64,000 nt of DNA from Micrococcus flavus (GTDB lineage Bacteria > Actinomycetota > Actinomycetes > Actinomycetales > Micrococcaceae). Within the stretch, counting starts at the first letter, position 1. Each line of letters opens with the position of its first letter. Below, piece after piece: positions 12,501 to 25,213 of this stretch. A model generated the notes under the pieces. The model searched no databases. It had not been told where the DNA came from and was given only the letters and a program-made list of their open reading frames with translations. The stretch is from positions 992,001 to 1,056,000 of the forward strand of contig NZ_JACHMC010000001.1 in NCBI RefSeq assembly GCF_014204815.1, written 5' to 3'. The position numbers and the translations under genes are program-made.

Positions 12501-13514
12501 GTGCGCCACCTGCTCGACACCGCCGACCTGACCCGCGCCGAGGCCCTCGCGATCCTCGACACCGCCGAGGAGATGGCCGCCGTCAACGACCGCGAGGTCA
12601 AGAAGCTGCCCGCCCTGCGCGGGCGCACCGTGGTCAACCTCTTCCTCGAGGACTCCACCCGCACCCGGATCTCCTTCGAGGCCGCAGCCAAGCGCCTGTC
12701 CGCGGACGTGATCAACTTCTCCGCCAAGGGCTCCTCCGTCTCCAAGGGCGAGTCGCTCAAGGACACCGTGCAGACCCTCGAGGCGATCGGCGCGGACGCG
12801 ATCGTCATGCGGCACTGGTCCTCGGGCGCGGCCCGCCAGCTGGCCGACTCCGGCTGGGTGCGCTCCGCCGTCGTCAACGCCGGCGACGGCACCCACGCCC
12901 ACCCCACCCAGGCGCTGCTGGACGCGTTCACCCTGCGCCGCCACCTCGCCGCCGAGACCGGCCGCCGCCCCGAGGGGACGGACCTCGCCGGCCTCCACGT
13001 GGTGATCGTGGGGGACATCCTCCACTCGCGCGTGGCCCGCTCCAACGTGTGGCTGCTGGCGCTGCTGGGGGCGCGCGTGACCCTCGCCGCCCCGCCCACC
13101 CTCCTGCCCGTGGGCGTGGCCGCCTGGCCGGCCCGCGTGACGTACTCGCTGGACGACGCCCTCGAGGACGCCCCCGACGCCGTCATGATGCTCCGCGTGC
13201 AGGGCGAGCGCATGGGCGGGGCCTTCTTCCCCTCCGCGGGGGAGTACACCCGCACGTGGGGCCTCACCCCCGAGCGGTTCGCCCGCCTGTCCGCCCGCCC
13301 GGGCGGCGCCCTGGCCGCGCCGCTCGTGATGCACCCCGGCCCCATGAACCGCGGCCTGGAGATCTGCGACGCCGCCGCCGACTCCCCGCGCAACACCGTC
13401 CTGGAGCAGGTGGCCAACGGCGTGTCCGTGCGCATGGCCGTGCTGCACCTCGTGCTGAACCAGGACGCCGCCGCCCCCGCCCCGCCCGCCCCCGCCCAGG
13501 AGGACCGCCCGTGA
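12501..13514 (+). CDS. pyrB: aspartate carbamoyltransferase catalytic subunit
   Basis: Condenses carbamoyl phosphate and aspartate. 337 residues. The carbamoyl-phosphate site is [33 protein letters not shown] and [17 protein letters not shown] follow, and the catalytic histidine region and [11 protein letters not shown] near the end are conserved. No pyrI regulatory subunit gene is adjacent, as usual in Gram-positive bacteria. The GTG start is 3 bases after pyrR, and the stop overlaps pyrC (GTGA). The C-terminal tail is rich in alanine and proline. Confidence 0.97.
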   Translation: MRHLLDTADLTRAEALAILDTAEEMAAVNDREVKKLPALRGRTVVNLFLEDSTRTRISFEAAAKRLSADVINFSAKGSSVSKGESLKDTVQTLEAIGADAIVMRHWSSGAARQLADSGWVRSAVVNAGDGTHAHPTQALLDAFTLRRHLAAETGRRPEGTDLAGLHVVIVGDILHSRVARSNVWLLALLGARVTLAAPPTLLPVGVAAWPARVTYSLDDALEDAPDAVMMLRVQGERMGGAFFPSAGEYTRTWGLTPERFARLSARPGGALAAPLVMHPGPMNRGLEICDAAADSPRNTVLEQVANGVSVRMAVLHLVLNQDAAAPAPPAPAQEDRP

Positions 13515-14875
13515 GCACCCCCACCACCGCCCTGCCCGCCCTGCTCTTCCGCGGCGCCACCCTCGCCTCGGGCCGGACCGCCGACGTCCTCGTGGCCGAC
13601 GGGCGTGTGGCCGCCGTCGGCGAGGTCGACGAGGCGCGCGCCCACGACGCCCGGCAGGTCCCGGCCGAGGGCCTCGTGCTCCTGCCCGGCCTCGTGGACC
13701 TGCACACCCACCTGCGCCAGCCCGGCAAGGAGGACGCCGAGACGGTCGAGACCGGCACCCGCGCCGCCGCCCTGGGCGGCTTCACCGCCGTGCACGCCAT
13801 GGCCAACTCCACGCCCACGGCGGACACCGCCGGCGTCGTCGAGCAGGTGTGGCGTCTCGGCCGCGAGGCCGGCTGGTGCGACGTCCACCCGGTGGGCGCG
13901 GTGACCGTCGGCCTGGCGGGGGAGGCCCTCGCCGACCTCGGCGCGATGGCCGACTCGCAGGCATCCGTGCGCATGTTCTCCGACGACGGCATGTGCGTGC
14001 ACGACGCCGTGATCATGCGCCGCGCCCTCGAGTACGTGAAGTCCTTCGACGGGTTCGTGGCCCAGCACGCGCAGGAGCCCAGGCTCACCGCCGGCGCCCA
14101 GATGAACGAGTCGGAGCTCTCCGGCGTCCTCGGTCTGGCCGGCTGGCCCGCCGTCGCGGAGGAGGCGATCATCGCCCGCGACGTCCTCCTCGCCCAGCAC
14201 GTCGACTCCCGCCTGCACGTCTGCCACGTCTCCACCGCCGGCTCCGTCGAGCTCATCCGCTGGGCCAAGGAGCAGGGCGTCAAGGTCACCGCCGAGGTCA
14301 CCCCCCACCACCTGCTGCTCACCGAGGAGCTCGTGCGCAGCTATGACCCCGTGTTCAAGGTCAACCCGCCCCTGCGCCGCGAGTCCGACGTGCTCGCCCT
14401 GCGGGAGGCGCTCGCGGACGGCACGATCGACACGGTGGGCACCGACCACGCCCCCCACACGGCGGAGTCCAAGCAGTGCGAGTGGACCGTGGCCGCGATG
14501 GGCATGACCGGCCTCGAGACCGCCCTGTCCGTGGTGCAGCAGGCCATGGTGGACACCGGCCTGATGGACTGGGCCGGCGTGGCCCGGGCGATGTCCGTGA
14601 CGCCCGCCCGCATCGGCGGCCTCACCGAGCAGGGCCGGGCGGACGAGGACGGCGTGCCGCTCGTCGGCGCCCCGGCCAACCTGGTCCTGTGGGATCCCGC
14701 CGTGCGGCGCACCGTGGACCCGGGGACGCACGCCACGCGCTCGCGCAACAGCCCGTACCGCGGCATGGAACTGCCCGGCGCCGTGGTGCACACCGTGTAC
14801 CGGGGCCGGCAGGTCGTCGTCGACGGCGCCCTCGGCGAGCCCGTGCGCCACCCGGCCGAGGGGAGCACGGCGTGA
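13511..14875 (+). CDS. pyrC: dihydroorotase
   Basis: Zinc amidohydrolase that cyclises carbamoyl aspartate to dihydroorotate. 454 residues, type I class. Metal ligands are seen in [14 protein letters not shown] (HxH), in FVAQHAQEP, in VCHVSTAGS, and the aspartate in GTDHAPHT. The domain ends with an amidohydrolase beta-sandwich strand ([15 protein letters not shown]). The GTG start overlaps the pyrB stop, and the pyrC stop overlaps the next gene by 4 bases. The whole block is arranged for translational coupling. Confidence 0.97.
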   Translation: MSTPTTALPALLFRGATLASGRTADVLVADGRVAAVGEVDEARAHDARQVPAEGLVLLPGLVDLHTHLRQPGKEDAETVETGTRAAALGGFTAVHAMANSTPTADTAGVVEQVWRLGREAGWCDVHPVGAVTVGLAGEALADLGAMADSQASVRMFSDDGMCVHDAVIMRRALEYVKSFDGFVAQHAQEPRLTAGAQMNESELSGVLGLAGWPAVAEEAIIARDVLLAQHVDSRLHVCHVSTAGSVELIRWAKEQGVKVTAEVTPHHLLLTEELVRSYDPVFKVNPPLRRESDVLALREALADGTIDTVGTDHAPHTAESKQCEWTVAAMGMTGLETALSVVQQAMVDTGLMDWAGVARAMSVTPARIGGLTEQGRADEDGVPLVGAPANLVLWDPAVRRTVDPGTHATRSRNSPYRGMELPGAVVHTVYRGRQVVVDGALGEPVRHPAEGSTA

Positions 14876-15501
14876 GCGTCCCGGCCCTGACGACGACGGC
14901 GGCCGCCCTGGCCGGGGTGCGCCCCGTGGCGCCCCGGGCGCCCATGAAGGACTACGCGGACGTGTGGCTGCCCATCACGCTCGGCACCCTCGCGGTCATC
15001 GCCCTCCTGCTCGCCCTGCTCTGGTGGGGCTGGCGGGGTCGGCGCCGCCGCCAGGCGGGCGTCCCGGCGCCCGCCCCGGTGCCGCCCGAGGTGCTCGAGC
15101 GCGAGCCCGCCGAGCGCTCGGAGGGCATGTTCGTGGGCACCGTGTCCGGGCAGGACCGCCTGGACCGGGTCGCCGTCCACGACCTCGGGATCCGTTCGGA
15201 CGCGGTCGTGGAGGTCCACACCGCGGAAGACCGGCCCGGGCTCCTCGTGCTGCGCCCGCACGTGGCCCCGCTGTTCGTGCCCGCCGCGCACCTGGTGGAG
15301 GCCGGCCTCTCCGCCGGGATCGCCGGGAAGTTCACGGAGCCCGGCGGCCTGGTGGCGTGGGGCTGGCGCCTCGGCGACGCCGACCTCACCTCCGCCTTCC
15401 GCCCCCGCCGCCCCGAGGACCGGGCGCGCCTGCTGGCGGCCCTGCAGACCATCATCGACCGCGCGGCCCCCGTCCGCGCAGGACAGGAGGACGCCCGATG
15501 A
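14872..15501 (+). CDS. membrane-anchored PH-like domain protein in the pyr operon
   Basis: 209 residues, unknown function. One transmembrane helix ([20 protein letters not shown], about 32-51) is followed by a basic stop-transfer WRGRRRR. A proline-rich linker then leads to a C-terminal domain of about 110 residues that starts near [15 protein letters not shown] and ends with [16 protein letters not shown]. Actinobacteria, including mycobacteria (Rv1382), keep a membrane protein exactly between pyrC and carA, often annotated as PH-like. The GTG overlaps pyrC and the stop overlaps carA, so it is made with the pathway enzymes. Its position is the strongest clue; a link to pyrimidine synthesis is unproven. 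Confidence 0.75.
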   Translation: MSVPALTTTAAALAGVRPVAPRAPMKDYADVWLPITLGTLAVIALLLALLWWGWRGRRRRQAGVPAPAPVPPEVLEREPAERSEGMFVGTVSGQDRLDRVAVHDLGIRSDAVVEVHTAEDRPGLLVLRPHVAPLFVPAAHLVEAGLSAGIAGKFTEPGGLVAWGWRLGDADLTSAFRPRRPEDRARLLAALQTIIDRAAPVRAGQEDAR

Positions 15502-16688
15502 GCACCCCGACCCCCGAGACCGCCGTGCTCGTGCTCGAGGACGGCACCGTGCACCGCGGCCGCCCCTACGGCGCGCGCGGCACCACCCTGGGCGAGGCCG
15601 TCTTCACCACCGGCATGACCGGGTACCAGGAGACCCTCACCGACCCCTCCTACGCCCGCCAGATCGTGGTGCAGACCGTCCCCCACATCGGCAACACCGG
15701 CGTCAACGACGAGGACGCCGAGTCCCGCGCCATCTGGGTGGCCGGCTACGTGGTCCGCGACGCCGCCCGCCGCCCGTCGAACTGGCGCTCCGAGCGCACC
15801 CTGGACGAGGAGCTCGCCGCCCACGGCGTGGTGGGCATCCAGGACGTGGACACCCGCGCGATCACCCGCGCGCTGCGCACCGAGGGGTCCATGAAGGCCG
15901 GCATCTTCTCCGGCGCGGACGCACAGCGCCCCGAGACCGAGCTGCTGGAGGAGGTCCGCAGCCAGCCCTCCATGGCCGGGGCCCGCCTGGCCGAGACCGT
16001 CACCGCGGAGGCGGCCTACGTCGTCGAGCCCGCCGACCACGGATGGGAGGGGGAGCCGATCGCCACGGTCGCCGCCCTGGACCTGGGCATCAAGGCCGCC
16101 ACCCCGCGGCATCTGGCCGCCCGCGGCATCCGCGTGCACGTGCTGCCCGCGGACGCGGACTTCGCCGCGATCCAGGCCGTGCAGCCGGACGGCGTGTTCC
16201 TCTCCAACGGCCCGGGCGACCCCGCCACCGCGGACGAGCAGGTGGCCGTGCTGCGCCAGGTGCTCGATGCCGGCCTGCCGTACTTCGGCATCTGCTTCGG
16301 CAACCAGATCTTCGGCCGCGCCCTGGGCTTCGGCACCTACAAGCTGCCGTTCGGCCACCGCGGCCCCAACCAGCCCGTGATGGACAAGGCCACCGGCCGG
16401 GTGGAGATCACCTCGCAGAACCACGGGTTCGCCGTCGACGCGCCGATCGGCGAGGTCGTGGAGGCCCCCGAGGCGCGCTACGGCCGCGTGGAGGTCTCCC
16501 ACTGGTCCCTCAACGACCAGGTGGTCGAGGGCCTGCGCCTGCTCGACCGCCCCGCCTTCTCCGTCCAGTTCCACCCCGAGGCCGCCGCCGGGCCGCACGA
16601 CTCGCTCGGCCTGTTCGACCGCTTCGCGCAGGCGCTCTCCGAGCGCCGCGCCGGCACCGCCGCGTCCGCCACCACCGAAGGAGCCTGA
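15498..16688 (+). CDS. carA: carbamoyl-phosphate synthase small subunit
   Basis: Glutaminase subunit that supplies ammonia to CarB. 396 residues. The N-terminal domain begins [17 protein letters not shown] and contains the signature [15 protein letters not shown]. The class I amidotransferase domain has nucleophile Cys in [14 protein letters not shown] and His/Glu in [11 protein letters not shown]. The ATG overlaps the preceding stop and AGGAGG lies 8 bases upstream. It is 3 bases from carB. In E. coli the position after FG is His; the Asn seen here is common in actinobacteria. Confidence 0.97.
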   Translation: MSTPTPETAVLVLEDGTVHRGRPYGARGTTLGEAVFTTGMTGYQETLTDPSYARQIVVQTVPHIGNTGVNDEDAESRAIWVAGYVVRDAARRPSNWRSERTLDEELAAHGVVGIQDVDTRAITRALRTEGSMKAGIFSGADAQRPETELLEEVRSQPSMAGARLAETVTAEAAYVVEPADHGWEGEPIATVAALDLGIKAATPRHLAARGIRVHVLPADADFAAIQAVQPDGVFLSNGPGDPATADEQVAVLRQVLDAGLPYFGICFGNQIFGRALGFGTYKLPFGHRGPNQPVMDKATGRVEITSQNHGFAVDAPIGEVVEAPEARYGRVEVSHWSLNDQVVEGLRLLDRPAFSVQFHPEAAAGPHDSLGLFDRFAQALSERRAGTAASATTEGA

Positions 16689-16691
16689 TCC

Positions 16692-19987
<3,296 letters not shown>

Positions 19988-19991
<4 letters not shown>

Positions 19992-20869
19992 GCGCGACCG
20001 ACGGCGCCCCCGCTCCCTTCGGCCGGCGCCTGGCCGAGGCCATGGCCGCGGCCGGGCCCCTGTGCCTGGGCGTGGACCCGCATCCGGGCCTGCTCGCCGA
20101 CTGGGGTCTGGAGGACACCCCCGCCGGCCTCGAGGAGTTCTCGGTGCGGGCGCTCGCGGCCGCGGCGGGGGAGGGGACCCTCCGGGTGGCGGCCCTCAAG
20201 CCGCAGGTGGCCCTGTACGAGCGCCACGGATCGGCCGGTGTCGCGGCCCTCGAGCGGCTCCTGGCCCGGGCCCGGGACGCCGGCGTGCTGACGATCGCCG
20301 ACGCGAAGCGCGGAGACATCGGCTCCACCATGGACGGCTACGCCGCCGCCTGGCTGGACCCGGCCTCCCCGCTGGCCGCGGACGCGGTCACCCTCAGCCC
20401 GTACCTCGGGTACGGGACGCTGTCGGCCACGGTCGAGCGCGCCCGCGCCGCCGGCCGGGGCGTGTTCGTCCTGGCTCTGACCTCGAACCCGGAGGGCGTC
20501 TCGGTGCAGCACGCGGGCGCGGCCGAGCCCGAGGGGGCCGTGGCGGCCCGGATCGTGGCGGCCGCCGCGGCCGACAACGCCCGCCTCGCCGAGGCGGGGG
20601 ACTGGGGGCCCGTGGGGCTCGTCGTGGGCGCCACGGTGGCGGACCGGGCGGCGGCGCTGGGGGTGGACCTGGCGGGCCTGCGCGGGCCGCTGCTGGCCCC
20701 GGGCTACGGGGCCCAGGGGGCCACGGCGGCCGGGATGCGCGACGGGTTCGGTCGCGCGTGGCCGCAGGTGCTCGCCACCTCCTCGCGGGACATCCTCCGG
20801 CAGGGACCGGAGGTCGGAGCGCTCACCCGGGCGATCGAGGCCGCGCGGGCGGAGCTGACCGCCGCGTGA
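19988..20869 (+). CDS. pyrF: orotidine 5'-phosphate decarboxylase
   Basis: Decarboxylates OMP to UMP, the last de novo step. 293 residues, matching the longer actinobacterial (type 2) family rather than the roughly 230-residue E. coli type. The catalytic Lys/Asp array is [34 protein letters not shown] and [12 protein letters not shown] are also typical. The ATG overlaps the carB stop. No orotate phosphoribosyltransferase (pyrE) is visible in this window, and pyrD is 39 kb away. Confidence 0.95.
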
Positions 20870-20879
20870 CGGGTCGGCA

Positions 20880-20945
20880 AAGAAGATGACGCGTCAGATA
20901 TTTGGTGGTATTTTCCCGTGGTGACCGAGCGGTATCCGGTTGATC
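20880..20945 (+). promoter_or_regulatory. AT-rich promoter region before mihF
   Basis: The stretch AAAGAAGATGACGCG then TATTTGGTGGTATTTT stands out from the surrounding GC-rich DNA and probably contains the mihF promoter. No hexamer pair can be assigned with confidence. Confidence 0.45.
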
Positions 20946-21002
20946 GAAGGCATCACCGGTGACATGACCGCCCGGTCGGGACGAGGAAAGGCGAGTGACC
21001 GG

Positions 21003-21317
21003 ATGGCGCTGCGGCAGCTGAGCACGGAGGAGCGGGCGCAGGCCCGGGCGAAGGCGCTGCGCGCCCGGCAGGAGCGCGCGGAGGTGAAGTCCGCGTTCGC
21101 CGCCGGCGAGGTCTCCCTCGGGGAGGTGCTCGACCGTGCGCACCGGGACCCGGCCATCGGCCGGCTGCGCACGGTGGACCTGCTGCAGGCGCTGCCGGGC
21201 GTCGGCGCGGTCCGGGCCACCGCCGTGATGGCGTCCTGCGAGATCTCCCCGGCGCGCCGGCTCAAGGGGCTCGGCCGCCGTCAGCGGGAGGCGCTGATCG
21301 CCTATATTGGCCGGTGA
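21003..21317 (+). CDS. mihF: integration host factor, actinobacterial type (mIHF)
   Basis: Nucleoid-associated DNA-bending protein, unrelated to the E. coli IHF subunits. 104 residues, the family length. An N-terminal helix rich in arginine and glutamate (STEERAQARAKALRARQERA) precedes a helix-two-turn-helix fold with LLQALPGVGAVRATAVMA and a C-terminal RRLKGLGRRQREAL. It lies between pyrF and gmk, the conserved actinobacterial position. The ATG at 21003 is preferred by protein homology and has ACGAGGAAAGG about 13 bases upstream. An in-frame ATG at 20964 would add a short basic tail. Confidence 0.92.
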   Translation: MALRQLSTEERAQARAKALRARQERAEVKSAFAAGEVSLGEVLDRAHRDPAIGRLRTVDLLQALPGVGAVRATAVMASCEISPARRLKGLGRRQREALIAYIGR

Positions 21318-21383
21318 CCATCCCACCCGCGGCGCGGGGCCGCTCCCGGCGGGCCGCCGTGCGCCCGTGACCCAGGAGACCGC

Positions 21384-22034
21384 GTGAGCACCCTCGACGA
21401 CCTCGGCCCGGTTCCCCCCGTCCCCGGCGAGCGCGCCCCCTCCCGCCCCCCGGTCCCGGGGGCCGGCGTGACCGTCCTGGCCGGTCCCACCGCCGTCGGC
21501 AAGGGCACGGTGTCCGCCTACATCCGCGAGCACTACCCCCAGGCGTGGCTGTCCGTCTCCGCCACCACGCGGGCGGCGCGCCCGGGCGAGGAGGACGGGG
21601 TGCACTACTACTTCACCACCCCGGAGGAGTTCGACGGCCTCGTGGAGCGGGACGAGATGCTCGAGTGGGCGGTGGTGCACGGCGCCCACCGGTACGGCAC
21701 GCGCCGCGACCGCGTCATGGACGCGGTGGCCGCCGGCCGCCACGTCCTGCTCGAGATCGACCTCCAGGGGGCCCGGCAGGTGCGCCGCACCCTGCCCGAG
21801 GCCACCTTCGTGTTCCTGGCCCCGCCCAGCTGGGAGGAGCTGGTCGCCCGTCTGGTCGGCCGCGGCACGGAGGGGCCCGCCGAACAGCGCCGTCGCCTGG
21901 AAACGGCTAGACTGGAACTCGCTGCCGAGCCGGAGTTCGACGCCGTCGTCGTCAACGACACGGTGGAGCGCGCCGCCGCCGAGCTCGTGAGGCTCATGGG
22001 CCTGGACCCCGCGTCCGGCGTGCCCGCCGCCTGA
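21384..22034 (+). CDS. gmk: guanylate kinase
   Basis: Phosphorylates GMP to GDP. 216 residues. The P-loop is [16 protein letters not shown], a variant of the usual GPSGVGKST. The GMP-binding block is [19 protein letters not shown], with [13 protein letters not shown] and [13 protein letters not shown] after it. About 25 extra proline-rich residues precede the fold. The GTG start has AGGAGACC upstream. A TAGACT box inside the 3' half may serve rpoZ. Confidence 0.96.
   Translation: MSTLDDLGPVPPVPGERAPSRPPVPGAGVTVLAGPTAVGKGTVSAYIREHYPQAWLSVSATTRAARPGEEDGVHYYFTTPEEFDGLVERDEMLEWAVVHGAHRYGTRRDRVMDAVAAGRHVLLEIDLQGARQVRRTLPEATFVFLAPPSWEELVARLVGRGTEGPAEQRRRLETARLELAAEPEFDAVVVNDTVERAAAELVRLMGLDPASGVPAA
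21908..21913 (+). promoter_or_regulatory. possible internal promoter for rpoZ
   Basis: TAGACT followed by GG, identical to the metK and phoH boxes, lies inside gmk about 200 bases before rpoZ. Being inside a coding sequence, it may be chance. Confidence 0.25.
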
Positions 22035-22110
22035 GCCGCCCGGCCCCGCGCGGGCCGAGCCCCTCACGCCGCAGCAGACCGACCGACCGCGAGACCCTCT
22101 GGAGACCCAC

Positions 22111-22572
22111 GTGACCGACCAGTACGAAGGCATCGTCAACCCGCCCATCGACTCCCTCCTGGAGCGGGTGGACTCGAAGTACGCCCTGGTGCTGTTCGCG
22201 GCCAAGCGGGCCCGCCAGATCAACGCCTACTACTCGCAGCTCCACGAGGGCCTGTTCGAGTACGTCGGCCCGCTCGTCGACACCCACCTGAACGAGAAGC
22301 CGCTGTCCATCGCCCTGCGCGAGGTCGAGTCGGACGTCCTGGTGATGCGTGAGGAGCAGGCCCACCCGGGCGTCGCGGAGCTGGCCGACGAGGAGTTCGG
22401 CGACTTCCAGCTCCCCGGGGACGACGACCCGTTCGCCGCGGACCTGACCGTCGCGGAGCCGACGATCGAGGGCGTGGAGCCCGAGGCGTACGCGCCGTCG
22501 CGGGTGGAGCGCGAGGCGCAGGTGCAGGAGGACGTCACCGAGGGCGTCGACGTCGCCGACGAGGACGCCTGA
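22111..22572 (+). CDS. rpoZ: RNA polymerase omega subunit with acidic extension
   Basis: Binds the C-terminal part of beta-prime and helps core assembly. 153 residues, against about 85-110 in most homologues. The omega fold is residues 1-80, with [30 protein letters not shown]. The rest is an acidic tail rich in glutamate, aspartate and valine ([13 protein letters not shown] at the end) with no known domain. The GTG start has CTGGAGACC upstream. It is 7 bases from coaBC and keeps the classic gmk-rpoZ-coaBC-metK order. Confidence 0.95.
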   Translation: MTDQYEGIVNPPIDSLLERVDSKYALVLFAAKRARQINAYYSQLHEGLFEYVGPLVDTHLNEKPLSIALREVESDVLVMREEQAHPGVAELADEEFGDFQLPGDDDPFAADLTVAEPTIEGVEPEAYAPSRVEREAQVQEDVTEGVDVADEDA

Positions 22573-22579
22573 CCGTCCC

Positions 22580-23848
22580 ATGGAGGTCGTCCTCGGCGTC
22601 GGCGGCGGGATCGCGGCCTACAAGGCCGCCCTGTTGCTGCGCCTGATGACGGAGGCCGGGCACGGCGTCACGGTCGTGCCCACGGAGAACGCCCTGCGCT
22701 TCGTGGGCGCCCCCACCTGGGAGGCGCTGTCCGGCCGGCCCGTGCGCACGGACACGTTCACGGACGTGGACCAGGTCCAGCACGTCCGCCTCGGCCGCCG
22801 CGCGGACCTCGTGGTGGTCGCGCCGGCCACCGCCGATCTGCTCGCCCGCACCGCGGCCGGCATGGCCCCCGACCTGCTGGGCAACGTCCTGCTCACCGCC
22901 ACCTGCCCGGTGGTGCTCGCCCCGGCGATGCACACGGAGATGTGGCTCCACCCCGCGACCCGGGCGAACGTGGCCACGCTGCGCGGGCGCGGCGTCACCG
23001 TGGTGGAGCCCGCCTCCGGCCGCCTCACCGGGGCGGACTCCGGGCCCGGCCGCCTGCCGGAGCCCGCGGACATCTGGGCCGCGGCGCAGGCGGCGGCGGA
23101 CGGCGGCGTCGACGGCGGCCACGCCCCGGATCCCGCCCTCGCGCCCCTGGCCGGGCGCACCGTGGTGATCACCGCCGGCGGGACGCGCGAGCCCCTCGAC
23201 CCCGTCCGGTACCTGGGCAACCGCTCCTCGGGCAAACAGGGGGTGGCCCTCGCCGAGGTGGCCCTGGCCGCGGGGGCGCGCGTGCGGTTCGTCGCGGGCA
23301 CCATGAGCGTGGATCCGCCCGCCGGCGCGGAGGTGACCCGCGTGGAGTCCACCCAGGAGATGCTGGAGGTCGTCCTGGACCGCGCCGCGGACGCGGACGC
23401 CCTCGTCATGGCCGCGGCGGTGGCGGACTTCCGCCCGGCGCAGGTGGCCGAGGACAAGATCAAGAAGACGGACGACGGCGGCGCCCCCACCCTCGTCCTC
23501 GAGCGGACCCCGGACGTGCTCGCCACGGCCGTGCGGGTCCGCGACTCCGGCGGGCCCATGGCGCCGGTCGTCGTCGGGTTCGCCGCGGAGACCGGGGACG
23601 CGGACACCACGCCCCTCGAGTACGGGAGAGCCAAGCTGGCCCGCAAGGGCTGCGACCTGCTGGTGGTCAACGAGGTCGGCCGCGGGCTCGTCTTCGGGCG
23701 GGACGAGACGGAGGTGACGGTCCTCTCCGCCGCGGGGGACCCGCCCGTCGTCCGGACCGGCACCAAGGCGGAGGCGGCCGAGACCGTGCTCGCGGCCCTG
23801 GCGGGCGTGCTGGCCCGGCGGGGCGCCGATGCGGCGTCCGGGCGCTGA
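22580..23848 (+). CDS. coaBC: bifunctional phosphopantothenoylcysteine decarboxylase/synthetase
   Basis: Two steps of coenzyme A synthesis: CTP-dependent ligation of cysteine to phosphopantothenate (CoaB) and FMN-dependent decarboxylation (CoaC). 422 residues. The CoaC half has GVGGGIAAYKAALL at the start and the substrate clamp APAMHTEMW, where actinobacteria often have His for the usual Asn. The CoaB half begins about residue 193 with ITAGGTREPLDPVRY and NRSSGKQG, then MAAAVADFRP and EDKIKK. The ATG is 7 bases after rpoZ, and a weak GGACGCC precedes it. Confidence 0.96.
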   Translation: MEVVLGVGGGIAAYKAALLLRLMTEAGHGVTVVPTENALRFVGAPTWEALSGRPVRTDTFTDVDQVQHVRLGRRADLVVVAPATADLLARTAAGMAPDLLGNVLLTATCPVVLAPAMHTEMWLHPATRANVATLRGRGVTVVEPASGRLTGADSGPGRLPEPADIWAAAQAAADGGVDGGHAPDPALAPLAGRTVVITAGGTREPLDPVRYLGNRSSGKQGVALAEVALAAGARVRFVAGTMSVDPPAGAEVTRVESTQEMLEVVLDRAADADALVMAAAVADFRPAQVAEDKIKKTDDGGAPTLVLERTPDVLATAVRVRDSGGPMAPVVVGFAAETGDADTTPLEYGRAKLARKGCDLLVVNEVGRGLVFGRDETEVTVLSAAGDPPVVRTGTKAEAAETVLAALAGVLARRGADAASGR

Positions 23849-23850
23849 TC

Positions 23851-23856
23851 TAGACT
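23851..23856 (+). promoter_or_regulatory. -10 box for metK, probable leaderless transcript
   Basis: TAGACT ends 7 bases before the metK ATG and follows the coaBC stop. No Shine-Dalgarno is present. Transcription from this box would begin at or next to the start codon. Confidence 0.6.
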
Positions 23857-23863
23857 GGGCGGC

Positions 23864-25126
23864 ATGACCGAGACCGCCCCCTCGAGCCCCTCCACCGTCG
23901 CCGAGCCGTACCGCGGCGTGGGCGGCGGCGAGCTGCGCCTGTTCACCTCCGAGTCCGTCACCGCGGGCCACCCGGACAAGATGTGCGACCAGATCTCGGA
24001 CGCCATCCTGGATGCCATCCTCGCCGCGGACCCCTCCGCCAAGGTCGCGGTGGAGACCCTCTCCACCACGGGCCTGGTGCAGGTGGCCGGCGAGGTGAAC
24101 ACGTCCGCGTACGTGGAGATCCCCAAGATCGTCCGCGAGACCATCCTGGACATCGGCTACGACTCCTCGGCCAACGGCTTCGACGGCGCCCAGTGCGGCG
24201 TCAATATCTCCATCGGCCAGCAGTCCTCGGACATCTTCGCGGGCGTCACCCGTTCCCTCGAGGCGCGCGAGCAGGGCTCCGCGGACACCGTGGACGAGCA
24301 GGGCGCGGGGGACCAGGGCATCATGTTCGGCTACGCCTCGGACGAGACGCCCACCCTGATGCCCACCCCCATCCACCTGGCCCACCGGCTCTCCGAGCGG
24401 CTCACGGCCGTGCGCCGCATGCAGAACTCGCCCCTGCCCTACCTGCTGCCGGACGGCAAGACGCAGGTCACCGTGGGCTACGACGCCGACCACCGCCCCC
24501 GCACCGTGGAGACCGTGGTGGTCTCCACGCAGCACCACGACGTGGTGTCCCAGGAGCAGCTGCGCCAGGACGTGGCCGAGCACGTGATCCGGCCCGTGCT
24601 CGAGCACTCCGGACTGGATGTCTCCGCCACCCGGTCCATCATCAACCCGGGCGGCAAGTTCGTGATCGGCGGGCCGGTGGGGGACGCCGGCCTGACCGGC
24701 CGCAAGATCATCGTGGACACGTACGGCGGCATGGCCCGGCACGGCGGAGGCGCCTTCTCCGGCAAGGACCCGTCCAAGGTGGACCGCTCCGCCGCCTACG
24801 CGCTGCGCTGGGTGGCCAAGAACGTGGTCGCCGCCGGCCTCGCGGCCCGCGCGGAGTTCCAGGTGGCCTACGCCATCGGCTCGGCCCGTCCCGTCGGGCT
24901 GTACGTGGACACCTTCGGCACCGCCACGGTCCCGGAGGACACCATCATCGCCGCCGTGAACGAGGTCTTCGACCTGCGTCCGGCCGCGATCGTGAAGGCG
25001 CTGAACCTGCTGCGGCCCATCTACCGCAAGACGGCCGCGAGCGGTCACTTCGGGCGCGAGGAGGCCGACTTCACGTGGGAGCGCACCGACCGGGTGGACG
25101 AGCTGCGCCGCGCCGCCGGGGTGTGA
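23864..25126 (+). CDS. metK: S-adenosylmethionine synthetase
   Basis: Makes SAM from methionine and ATP. 420 residues. Conserved blocks in order: [20 protein letters not shown] (ATP site), [23 protein letters not shown], and [20 protein letters not shown] near residue 300. About 25 residues precede the catalytic start. The ATG is placed by the TAGACT box 7 bases upstream and the lack of a ribosome site, which suggests a leaderless mRNA. No SAM riboswitch is possible in such a short gap. Confidence 0.97.
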   Translation: MTETAPSSPSTVAEPYRGVGGGELRLFTSESVTAGHPDKMCDQISDAILDAILAADPSAKVAVETLSTTGLVQVAGEVNTSAYVEIPKIVRETILDIGYDSSANGFDGAQCGVNISIGQQSSDIFAGVTRSLEAREQGSADTVDEQGAGDQGIMFGYASDETPTLMPTPIHLAHRLSERLTAVRRMQNSPLPYLLPDGKTQVTVGYDADHRPRTVETVVVSTQHHDVVSQEQLRQDVAEHVIRPVLEHSGLDVSATRSIINPGGKFVIGGPVGDAGLTGRKIIVDTYGGMARHGGGAFSGKDPSKVDRSAAYALRWVAKNVVAAGLAARAEFQVAYAIGSARPVGLYVDTFGTATVPEDTIIAAVNEVFDLRPAAIVKALNLLRPIYRKTAASGHFGREEADFTWERTDRVDELRRAAGV

Positions 25127-25213
25127 GCCGCCACGGACGCGCTGTTCAGCCTCCCCGAGGCCCAGGACGCCCCCCGGCTGCCTGAGTCCGCCGAGGGCTG
25201 GCCGGAGGACCCG

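Noticed and set aside
23849-23863. SAM riboswitch before metK
   Set aside because: Only 15 bases separate coaBC from metK, and they hold a -10 box.
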